DNA of 64,000 nt from Crotophaga sulcirostris (taxonomy: Eukaryota > Chordata > Aves > Cuculiformes > Crotophagidae). A model generated the notes under the pieces. It saw only the letters and a program-made list of their open reading frames with translations. It was not told the DNA's origin and did no database searches. Made by a program: the position numbers and the translations under genes. The DNA lies in the NCBI GenBank assembly GCA_013397455.1, contig VYZB01000389.1, positions 124,001 to 188,000 of the forward strand, in the 5' to 3' direction. Positions 12,727 through 22,259 of the stretch are shown here, in pieces. The first letter of the stretch is position 1; each line of letters starts with the position of its first letter.

Positions 12727-13445
12727 AGACATTTCTTTAAGTGTGACAAAACCATATCTTCCTCCTCTAGTCCGTGCTCTAGAACTGAACAATTTATACG
12801 ATAGTTAATACAACTCCATGAGTTTTCTTGTAACATTTGCAGAAATGTGTATTTCATAGAATTTCTAGCTCAAAATTAATAAGTTTTAAGTTTCAGAATG
12901 TTTTGAATTTAAGGGGTTTTTTTCTGTAAGAGAAAGGATAAAAAAAATCAACTACTAAATAGTGTAATGTCTTTTTTTTCTCTTTCTATTCTCAAGTACA
13001 GAATATTTTTCACTTCAAGATTCATTCCTAATTAATAATTAGCTACTAATTTTACATTACTTAACTTTGGACTCCGCTTTGCTCTGTTCTGGTTGGTATT
13101 TATGCAGAACTGGACAAGTCCTCTTTTGTAGCCTTAGGAAAATTGCTTACATTAAGATGTCTTTGACTTGGATGAGCTGTGTGACTGTCATTCATGCAGT
13201 TTCTAAAGATATTCCAGAAGTGGCACCATGAGGATCCCCACTAACTGATTTCCTTCACAGAAGGAACTTGACAGAACTGGCCACCACTAGCTTGATGTAC
13301 AAAATTTGTAGTTTGCACAAACAATCAAAAGCTTAAGCAATGCACTGAGTAAATGAGAACAACTGGTGATGTGGAGAACATCCTTCTTCACTTTTAGACA
13401 TTCTCTGTATTTGAAACAAACCACCCCTGCAGCCAATTTTAAAAA

Positions 13446-13451
13446 AATAAA
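13446..13451 (+). terminator. SH2D1A: Candidate proximal poly(A) signal, SH2D1A
   Basis: Canonical AATAAA, with a GT-rich tract (TGTGTGTG) about 40 nt downstream. It would end the mRNA about 740 nt after the stop codon. Confidence 0.4.
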
Positions 13452-13982
13452 TTATTTTTGCATGGGAGTCTCTCAGCTTTTCTTTACCTGTGTGTGTTTC
13501 CATGCTGCTGATGGGCTCCTGCAGGAAAGGTTCAAATCTGCAGGACTTGTCAGCTGTCCAGGGTTAGCAACTGGCTACCTGAGGAGGTAGAGAATGTGCC
13601 TTTTACATGTGGGGTTTAACAAGCATGATCACACTGTTCTGCCTGAACTGGCGGACAGTAGGAAAAGCTTTTGAACAGTCTGGATGTCCTACAGTCCTCT
13701 TCTTTCAGGAGATAGCACTGTGTCTGCACTGCAGTCCAAAGCTGGTGGGCACGGCCTGGGCTCCCTCTGTGTGGGTTTCTGCCATGCAGGTGAGCTCCCG
13801 TGAGCTTTGGGAGGGACTCCAGCCTTGGTTGTCTGTGCTCAGCCTGCAAGGGGGATGCATCTGGTCTGGCTGGTAGGTTTGTGCCACCGTTAGTGGCCTT
13901 CAGTCTGCACAAATGGTCCTGACTATCAAAGAACGTGGTTGTCCAAAGCACAAGACTAAGAGTGATTGCAAATGGGCTACAA

Positions 13983-13984
<2 letters not shown>

Positions 13985-14015
<31 letters not shown>

Positions 14016-14017
14016 TG
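13985..14017. repeat. (TA)n microsatellite
   Basis: Near-perfect TA dinucleotide run with one CA interruption, in the presumed SH2D1A 3' UTR. Confidence 0.9.
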
Positions 14018-14496
14018 TTTTTTAAAAAACCCTAATTCTTAAAGATTGTATAGCAACCTTTGGGTTGCTCGAATTAAATATTTTGTGCCTATACTTCCAG
14101 TTTCTTCTGCACACATTGGAAGGAAAGAAACACTTCTCAAGATGTGAAGAGGCTTTTTTCCAAAAACACTGGGCTCAGGAGAACAAACTAGACAAAATTC
14201 CACCAGACATAGCCAAGGTGTGGCTTGGTAACAAGGTGAGAGGCCCTGCAGCTGCCTCCCTCTGAGGGTCCCAGCTGAGTTTGTATCTGCATACGAATAC
14301 CTTTTTAATTGTCGATGTTCTGGATCCCGCCTTGTCTTCTCCTCACTGAAGGCAAGCTGGATGCAAACAGTGACAAAGCTAAATGGGCTGCAAGTGCGGA
14401 ATCAGAAGGTTTACCTGTTTTGTTTTGTTTTTTATTCCTGATAAGCGGCTCTGTTTGTCTGTGTGTTTGAGAGAGAGGGAGACAGAGAGTGCAAGC

Positions 14497-14564
14497 AATA
14501 AAACATCTTCTGTGAAGCACATGTACCTTGTAACCCAGCAACGGGAATAAATGTAGTAAATAAA
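14497..14564 (+). terminator. SH2D1A: Cluster of three AATAAA poly(A) signals, probable distal SH2D1A end
   Basis: AATAAA occurs at 14497-14502, 14546-14551 and 14559-14564. Three hexamers within 70 nt on the gene strand suggest a cleavage zone at about 14515-14590. Confidence 0.45.
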
Positions 14565-14590
14565 CAGCCCAATTGTAACAGGGACCGGTG

Positions 14591-17080
14591 GGCAATACTA
14601 TTGCAAAATTGCAACAATTTCAGTTTATTACTCAGTTTCTGTCTAAATGAGGACCAAATTTCATTTGCAGTGAAATGTCCTGTCCCCTGACTATTTACAT
14701 CTTATTTCACACTGTATGTGCCTGTGTTGCTCTGCATCTTCTTGTTACATGTGCTTGCTAAGTTGAAATAAGGGTCTTAATACCATATATCTGCCATATT
14801 CTGGTAGATCCAGCATGATCATATATTTTTTTTCCCCAGTTGTTACAAAATTCAGCAAATGCCAGCCATGGAGGGGCTGAACTGCCCACTGCCTGCACAG
14901 AGAACACCACCTGCTGCCACTTGTGCCCATTGAACCTTCCCTTCTTCCTCTGTGCCTTAAAGGTTGCTGCATGTCTGTGATGGCTGTGCCTGGCTGGCTT
15001 TGTGCTCCTGCAGACCATCCTTCCCCAAAGCCACCCAACTTGCTGAGTGCTGGCAGAGTCTGTGTGTCCCCAGGCTTGCTGGGAGAGCTCTTTTGCTTTT
15101 TGTGCTGGGCCTAAACTCCTGGTTGACCTGGCCTCACTTGGGAGCAGGAAAGGGTGTGCTTGGAAGTGATCCATGGCAGATGATTGCACTGTGGTGGGGA
15201 TAAATCTAGTGGGAACCACTGTGCCCAAGGGCTGTTTTCCTATAGAAATGTCCTATTGACTTCAAGCAAATGCTGTCAGTTCTGCACGGGCAAACATGAG
15301 CTGCACAAGGGCAGCAGCTGCTTGTCCGCTCTGAGGCGCAGTAAGTTCAGGATAACTAGTTTGATGATGACTGACTCTAGAAGTGCATTGTTCTTCTGAA
15401 AAATGCATAAAATAGGCCAGAAGATGCCATTTTTGTTCAAAGCTGAGAATGTTGTTTCAGTTTCTGATGTAAATTATTAACAGAGGGGCTTGTTTGTGTT
15501 GTTCCTTTTTGGGTACTCAGGGGTCTGGAATTGCTGTAGGCGTAAACAAGGTGGAAACATAGAGAAGCTCACGGCACCGGTGGGACAAGGAGTTGATGTT
15601 TGGTTATGTCAACAGTAATATGGAAATTATATAGATCACATGCATTGACTTAGATGTGAAGAGCTACAGATCCTTTCAGAGAGCAGCAGCTGAATTTTGT
15701 GGGCATGACTTCCCAGGTGAAGTCTGTATCACAGTATCACAGCATCACAAGGTTGGAAAGGACCTCTGAGATCGAGTCCAATCTATAGCCTAACACTAAC
15801 ATCAACACATCATCTAAACCATGGCACTGAGTGCCTCATCCAATCTCCTCTTAAACACCTCCAAGGACGGCAACTCCACCACCTCCCACGGCAGCACATT
15901 CCAATGGCCAATCACCCTTTCAGTGAAGAACTTTTTCCTAATATCAAGCCTAAACTTACCCTGACGAAGCTTGAGTCCATGTCCTCTAGTTCTGTCACTG
16001 GTCACCTGAGAGAAGAGACCAACCCCTGCCTGACTACAACCTCTTTTTAGGTAGTTGTAGAGAGCAATAAGGTCTCCCCTGAGCCTCCTCTTTTTCAGGC
16101 TAAACAACCCCAGCTCCCTCAGTCGCTTCTTGTAGGGCTTGTGCTCCAGCCCCTTCAACATCTATCACTTGTCTCTTCCTTCCCACCACCACTGCCGGGC
16201 TGCAGCCATGCTGGGACACAGACCCTCACTGCTGCCATTGCTCTGCCCTGACCCCTTGCCCCAGACTTCCTGCATCCCTATCCCCTGGCTGCTATAGCCC
16301 TGGCTCTGGCAGCTATTTTGCAGCTCACTGCGGGGACTCAGCCTGCTCTGCCTTCTCCCCAGGGAAGGTAACGCAGCTCCTCTGCAGCAGCTAATCCTGC
16401 CACAGCTCTCGGTTTTGCCTCCACTAAGCCCTCCCTTGCTCCCAGGCTATGGTCATGACAGACCCACTGTGGCACTAAATCAACACAGTCTCCCAGACTG
16501 GCTTTCTTCTAGAGCACCCCTTTGGCCTTGCTTCCTTCTTAAACACCTAACACAACTATTCCAGCATCAGCCCTCACGCTGGGTTATTGCCCAGCCCAGC
16601 TGCTCCCATCTCTTTTTCACCACGTAACCTTTCCTTTAGCCTTAAACACTCCTCCTGCCCCTCCAGTTCACTGTGTCCTCCTCTCTGCTGCATGTCCTGG
16701 GCTTTTTATTTTTTCTCACGCACATACTTCTGATACACACATTCATCCATCATCATCTATTTGAGTTACCCCCTACCACCACCATTGACTTCACCCACTC
16801 AGTTCTTGGAAGTGCAAGGGCATTTAGCAGAATTTTCTTTCCACTCACATTTGTTCTGAAGAAATGTAATAACCGGTGCACAGAAACTGGCTATAATTTC
16901 ACCTGCAGGGAAACCTGCAGTTATATGTGTGAACTTTGGTCAAGCAGAGGTAAAATTAAATCTTGCTAGCACCCCTCTGCCCCCCAACTTCTGAATCAAC
17001 CTGTCTGAAGCTGTATGGAAGCACCTTCTACTGTTATGACCAGAATATCCCAAATACATGGTGTAAACAAACACAACATC
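14591..17080. other. Intergenic spacer between the SH2D1A and TENM1 3' ends
   Basis: About 2.5 kb between two convergent genes. It contains one young CR1 copy (15727-16163), followed by C-rich, moderately GC-rich sequence at about 16170-16680. Open frames exist on both strands but none resembles a known protein. Confidence 0.6.
15727..16163 (-). mobile_element. CR1 LINE fragment (young subfamily), longest ungapped young copy
   Basis: About 437 bp. The - strand keeps a 115-codon open ORF2 end starting near [20 protein letters not shown] and ending DEALSAMV. A small deletion lies in the 3' UTR (ATCGAG for ATCATCGAG). It lies between the two genes' 3' ends. Confidence 0.95.
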
Positions 17081-17100
17081 ACATGCCCTCAGTTTGCACC

Positions 17101-17106
17101 TTTATT
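17101..17106 (-). terminator. TENM1: Candidate TENM1 poly(A) signal
   Basis: TTTATT on the + strand is AATAAA on the gene strand. In the transcript direction it is followed, 20-40 nt on (17081 down to 17064), by TGATGTTGTGTTTGTTTA, a GU-rich downstream element. Hexamer plus GU tract is the classical arrangement and places cleavage near 17080-17090. Other AATAAA hexamers on the same strand at 17455-17460 and 17622-17627 lack such a tract. Confidence 0.62.
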
Positions 17107-17173
17107 TTTTAAAAATGAAATAGTCAAAGTACTTTCTTTTTCAAATATCGACACATAATATATTAACTTTTAA

Positions 17174-17181
17174 TATTTACA
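17174..17181 (-). promoter_or_regulatory. TENM1: Pumilio response element TGTAAATA in TENM1 3' UTR
   Basis: The gene-strand octamer matches the PUF-protein consensus TGTANATA and lies about 70 nt before the predicted poly(A) signal. Function is inferred from the motif only. Confidence 0.4.
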
Positions 17182-18294
17182 GCGTGTTGCTGGGATGTTC
17201 TTGTAGAAAATGCATGCTTCTGGTCTGAAACCCAGAGCAAAATGCATCAGACCATTTAACTGCAGCCATATAACATAAACCTGTACAGTATCCAGTCACT
17301 ATTCAGCACAGGAGTTAGAGCAGGAATAAAAAAATTGGGATCTATTGTTTCCTAGCAACGAGGCTGAGGCTGTTATAACACAATTTCTGTAAGATCAGAA
17401 CCTCCAACTGGTTTTAGACAGAAACTGAAGATCTTGGCATACATTGTAAACATTTTTATTGTTGAGAAAGCTAAAAAGGAACGTTACTTTGACATATATC
17501 GTATGCTATGCTTCTCTTTCTCATTTATCGACACTTCTGCCTGAAGAGTATGAAGATTTAATGCTTTATCATGGTTCATACAAGTAAAATACTGTCAAGG
17601 ACACAATTTGATATACTAACATTTATTAAAAGGCTAAAGTCCACCACGAGATCTAAGGAAAAAACTGGAAATTGTCAAACACATTTCCTTAGACAAAGAA
17701 CGGCAGGTGACAAACGCCTGGACAAATCCACAGCGAGTCCGACTCCACGGTTCCCAGTTTCTGCCGAGAAGCGATTCCTGTGACAGTCAGGATGCTTTTG
17801 ACCTGGTAATGTTCTGTATTGAGTATGGGTTTAAATAACAGTCAGCGTTTGACAGGGAATCCCTTATGGCTGCTGGCAGCCTGATCTGAGTGTTGCTATG
17901 CTGGATAAGCTGCGTTCCAGCGAACCCCCCCCAAGTGAGCCAACACTCTGCCTGGGATCTGCTGATCCCTTTTTGCTTAGGCTAAAACAGGAGCTCCTCT
18001 GCCTTAAACTGCTTCCCCCTTTGGAACTGCCCCTCAGCTTCCAGCAGCACCGATTACCATTGCTCACCCTGGAAAAGCTGCTGCTCCGTGACCCTGGCGG
18101 GGCAGGCAGGGGAGTCCAGGGCTGGGACCCAGAGCTTCGGGAGTGCTCATGGCCAAGGAGACAGGCCACCTCTACCTCTAGTGTACAACTGCGAGGACGT
18201 CAAAGAGCTCAAACCAAACGGCTAGGATGTGTATACCGAGATGCACACTGACCAGTTCATATATAGTTATTTGGCTATGTTCTACATAGATATC

Positions 18295-18312
18295 TATATA
18301 TATATATATTTA
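18295..18312. repeat. Short (TA)n run
   Basis: TA dinucleotide run in the presumed TENM1 3' UTR, next to the GC-rich island. Confidence 0.8.
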
Positions 18313-18444
18313 TACCTTTGAAATGTTCTAGATTTGCTAAATAAATATGAAAGCAAAGGAAACTTTATGTGTACACACTATTTTGCTATCATAAAAAATA
18401 TAGCACGCACTTCTCATGGTAGGTATTTGCTACAGGATAGTGTG

Positions 18445-18514
18445 NNNNNNNNNNNNNNNNNNNNNNNNNNNNNNNNNNNNNNNNNNNNNNNNNNNNNNNN
18501 NNNNNNNNNNNNNN
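18445..18514. other. Assembly gap (70 N)
   Basis: Run of N within the presumed TENM1 3' UTR. The right flank is rich in T runs, which may explain the break. Confidence 0.99.
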
Positions 18515-19458
18515 TTTTTACACTTTCAGAACCTTGCTTTCAGTGCAGAATGCTAGCGTCAAATTATCAAATTTCCATGCCATTATTTTCTTTTTTTTTC
18601 TTTTTCTCATTTGGGTCTCTAGGCTATAGTGCAAAATTAACAAAAAATTAAAAAAAAGGAGGAACTACAAAAACCAACACTGAGAAATTGGTCTAACTAC
18701 TAGGGAAAAAAACAATGGAGACTGAAATGTTCCCTGCCTCCATCTGAGGTTGTTAGTGAACAAGATGGTCCAAAGCTATTTGTTTGCTACAGTTCTCACT
18801 AATCACTGCTGGCTAGCCCACCTGTAGCTATGCCTTGAGTCTCCAGTGCTCTTTCAAGTATTAACTAATTTCTTTAGCACTGTCATCTCAGCACGACATT
18901 TTCAGTTTCCTAAATTTGTGAAACTGTTACAATGAAGGCATTTTCTTTTTTTTTTTTTTCTTTTTAACTGGGCCATGTAATGTCCTGTGATTCTTTATGC
19001 ATCCATATTCACATAAGAAATATTGTTCAAAAATGTATCTTCGACTGCACCCAGGAACTGGGAAAAAGCCAAATCTACTTTCAATGACAAACTTGTAACA
19101 CATTTCACTCTTTGACCTTTTGGCATAATATGAGAACAACAGTAATCAAGGCAGTATTAAAAAACACAGCTGTAGGTAATACAAAGTGCATTTCCTGCAT
19201 ATAATACAAATATAACTTTAAGAAACTAAAGGCACAAGCTAACTAAATATGTATTACATACTAGAAATGCACAGTTCAAGGTAATTCTAATAGCTTCAAA
19301 TATTTGTTTTTAATGGATATTTAAAGCAGTTTGAAAATGATACCTCATTAGTGAATTGCAAAAAAGTATAGTTGCTTAAAATATAAGTAAAATAGACTCT
19401 AATATTGACATCTTGGATCAGTGATAAAATACATCATCACGTTTATGAATGCACTCTC

Positions 19459-19466
19459 TATATACA
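19459..19466 (-). promoter_or_regulatory. TENM1: Pumilio response element TGTATATA in TENM1 3' UTR
   Basis: Exact high-affinity PUF consensus on the gene strand, in the middle of the UTR. Confidence 0.4.
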
Positions 19467-21402
19467 ATTCATAAATTATTATTTCATTGATTAAAAGTAT
19501 ATTAGAGGCTCAAGGATTTGAAAGTCCATTTTTAGGCTGGTGTGGAGGTATTCAAGTTCTCCGTGATTGTATGGAAAATTACGGAAATCGGAGCTGTCCA
19601 ACCTGGATGTTGTTGGCTCCCGATTCTGTACATTAGTTAAGGATGAGCCTGATCAAACTGTGTATGTGCAGATTTTGGTCCACAGTTCCCACTGGTTAGG
19701 GAGTAGAGGGTGGTTTTAAGGTCCAGGCTCTCACCCAGCCTGATATTGCACCCCTAATGCTGCGCTGGCTCCCGGGGGAGTGGAAGGAGTCTGGAAAGAG
19801 ACACTACTGGTGTGAGGCTGAGACCCGAGTCCAAACCCCTGGGGGATGAGATCTCAGGTGCCAGTTCAGGCTCATCTCTAACTTCAGGACAGTCTGCTCC
19901 ACTTGCCCAAAAACAAGGGAAAAAGAAAAACAGAAAGAAAGGAAGAAAGACAAAGAAAGCACTTTGTTGGCTTCCATAAATATGAGCAGAAATTGTTTCA
20001 ATATATTTACTATGTCTGTTTTGAAAGAAATGTGCAATAACATCACTTTTACGGATACACAGGCTCTATAACAAGACTTCTGGCTCCCTTGGAGAGTCAG
20101 GAAAGGAAATCTGACCGTCCCTCCCTCCCTGTGTGCTCCCACCCCACCCCCCCTCCCAAAAATCAGGTCTTTCAAAAATTACAAGCTGAAAGAAGGATCA
20201 CCCACTCTGCTATGAAATAACTGTGCCAGCAGCGCCTGATACCTTGGGAAATAAATGTTTCTGCCCATGCAATATAATGCTTTTCTATGTGCTCTAGATA
20301 CTGACCTGAAAAGTGAAGTCCCCAAATTTTCTAATTTATCAACATATTTACTATCCACACTTAGATTCATCAACTCCCGACCCAGCAATCTTCTTCAGAC
20401 TCGAAAAATGAGTAATACAGCAGGATTATTAATTTGAGGAGAAAAGAATGCAATGCTTTAACCCAACAGTTTCCACATGATCTGTGAAAAGACGAGTCCT
20501 GGCCCAATGACTACAGCCAGGACTGATCCTGCACGGCTTGGTGTAACTGCACCGTGTAGGCCTCCCCAGTCCCAAAAGCTCTGAGTTGAAGCCCAGCCTG
20601 GAGCACGCTGATGTCAGCACAAACACTCCTGTTGACTACAGGGCTCGCAAAGCCCTTCTTTGGCCACCCCTGATGCCTGAGGAAGCCCAGCAGTGCGGTG
20701 CTACCCTGCACCCCTCCTCCAGGAAGATCTGCATGTGCTGCCAGACTTTAGCATAACCCAGTGCTGAGGGAAACCTTGGGAGAGAGGCTCCCACGCGCAA
20801 GAGTAGATGAAACGTGGTGTTCATCACCAAGCGGCTGAGAGGTGGCTACGGATGAACAAACTTAAAGGCCATAAGGGACAGTCTTTTATGGACTGTATCC
20901 AATACTAGTTGGGTTTCCCAGGTTAGAAAATCCCCTAGATCACAGCTGTGATGAATGACCTGTGCAGGACTGGTGAGCAACTACAAAGCTTCCATACACA
21001 GTCTGGTTTCTGTATGAAATCCCTTGAACTTATGGGAGATCTCACTGGGATAAAAACTACTCAGTAAACACCGGTTGCAGAATCAGACTCTGCAACCTTT
21101 TAAATAACTGGTGAATTATTAAATTAACAACAACAAAGAAGTTGTGGGTTTTTTTAAGAAGAAGGCAGAGCCTGCTGTGCTCTCGCCTACCCCGCAGGGA
21201 TGTGTGGTGTCACCCCAGGCACCTCACGTGCAGGTCGTGCTGCTCAACTGTCAGGACTCTGCCTCTGAAATTTTTTGAATACTGCCACACAAGAACTAAA
21301 AATCATCACTGTCATCTCTCAAAGAGTTAAATGAACAATATTAAAATACCATCTTCTGTCACATTTAAAGGCAGTTGGATATGTTTTTTTCCTCTATATT
21401 TA

Positions 21403-21410
21403 TATATACA
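21403..21410 (-). promoter_or_regulatory. TENM1: Pumilio response element TGTATATA in TENM1 3' UTR
   Basis: Exact PUF consensus on the gene strand, about 90 nt after the stop codon. The surrounding TA-rich run makes a chance match more likely here than at the other two sites. Confidence 0.35.
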
Positions 21411-21500
21411 GAGTTCTGATCTAGAAAAACCAATACAATAAACCATTTTACGTTTAAAAACAGGCAGTCTTTGGTGATGCAAAGGCAGAAATTTTCTTTG

Positions 21501-22259
21501 TTACCTTCTGCCTATTTCACTCTGTCTCATAAAGTGAATATTATTGGCACTGTCAGAAAGTTCGAGATACTGCTCCACAGATAAAACAAAATATCCATCA
21601 TAGCCTTGCACCCGCCCAGTGCTTAAAAGCTGCTGTTTCTCTCCATCTGTCCATGCCCTAATGCCTTCTTCCCCATCCTGCAGCCGTCTCTGCTCCTTAG
21701 TCCAGGCCTGAGCCACAGCTCTCTGCCTGGCTATCTCTAAGACATGGTTCTTTTCTTCTTCCACCGTTGTTCCATAGCGAACATTAAAGCACAGCGCGCC
21801 GTGCTGGAGCTGGATGTCAGCAAAGCGTCTAGTCCTCCCGTTGATCACAGAAGTCATCTGTGACACCGTGACGTTGACACCATTCTCCAAAATGCGTCGC
21901 CCTCCGGTGTTGCCTATAAGGGCCAAATCTTCTTCCAAAGACCCCAGCTTGATGAAGTAATGCGTGTCTCGGCCCTCTATGGTGAAATGCAGGTTCTCCA
22001 GATAGTGAGCGTTGTTGAGGATGGCAGCAATGCGCCGGCTGTCCTCGTTAGCCACGCCTATAATGTCAGCTGTCACTATACCATCCTTTATAGCGAATTT
22101 GATGCCTCTTCCAAACACTGAAGGAACAGCCGCAAACCTTGGTTGCTTCACTCCCTCGTAGCACTTGCCATCACTATACCTCGGTGTCATAGGAAGTTGA
22201 TCCAAGGATATAAAGTTTCGGAGTTGCTTTTGTAGCTCACACTGAATACCCAGGATAGT
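21501..22259 (-). CDS. TENM1: TENM1 terminal exon: toxin-like domain and TCAP-1
   Basis: Starts in phase 0 with [20 protein letters not shown] after acceptor TATTTTCCAG and ends at TAA (21501-21503). It gives 252 residues covering the linker helix, the domain related to bacterial Tox-GHH nuclease toxins (around [16 protein letters not shown]) and the C-terminal-associated peptide. In vertebrates this region sits outside the barrel and contributes to latrophilin binding. Family knowledge says it is a repurposed toxin module; I did not verify whether catalytic residues remain. Confidence 0.98.
   Translation of the reverse strand, partial: TILGIQCELQKQLRNFISLDQLPMTPRYSDGKCYEGVKQPRFAAVPSVFGRGIKFAIKDGIVTADIIGVANEDSRRIAAILNNAHYLENLHFTIEGRDTHYFIKLGSLEEDLALIGNTGGRRILENGVNVTVSQMTSVINGRTRRFADIQLQHGALCFNVRYGTTVEEEKNHVLEIARQRAVAQAWTKEQRRLQDGEEGIRAWTDGEKQQLLSTGRVQGYDGYFVLSVEQYLELSDSANNIHFMRQSEIGRR

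Larger units (their letters stand above)
12727..14590 (+). other. SH2D1A: Probable SH2D1A 3' UTR
   Basis: AT-rich sequence after the TGA with no coding signal. The distal end is inferred from a cluster of AATAAA hexamers at 14497-14564, giving a UTR of about 1.8 kb. An earlier AATAAA at 13446-13451, followed by a TGTGTGTG tract near 13490, could give a short form of about 0.75 kb. A TA-dinucleotide run lies at 13985-14017. Transcript ends are not proven by sequence alone. Confidence 0.5.
17080..21500 (-). other. TENM1: Probable TENM1 3' UTR
   Basis: About 4.4 kb of mostly AT-rich sequence after the TENM1 stop codon, ending at a well-formed poly(A) site. The length fits the long 3' UTR I recall for mammalian TENM1. 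It contains three Pumilio-type octamers, a purine-rich tract on the + strand (about 19908-19960, hence a pyrimidine tract in the mRNA), a GC-rich island at 17880-18250 and a 70-N gap. No intron was recognised. Confidence 0.7.

Noticed and set aside
17898..18251. 117-codon + strand frame as a gene
   Set aside because: Low-complexity Leu/Pro/Arg composition from GC-rich sequence within the TENM1 3' UTR; the opposite strand is equally open. Kept only as a finding.
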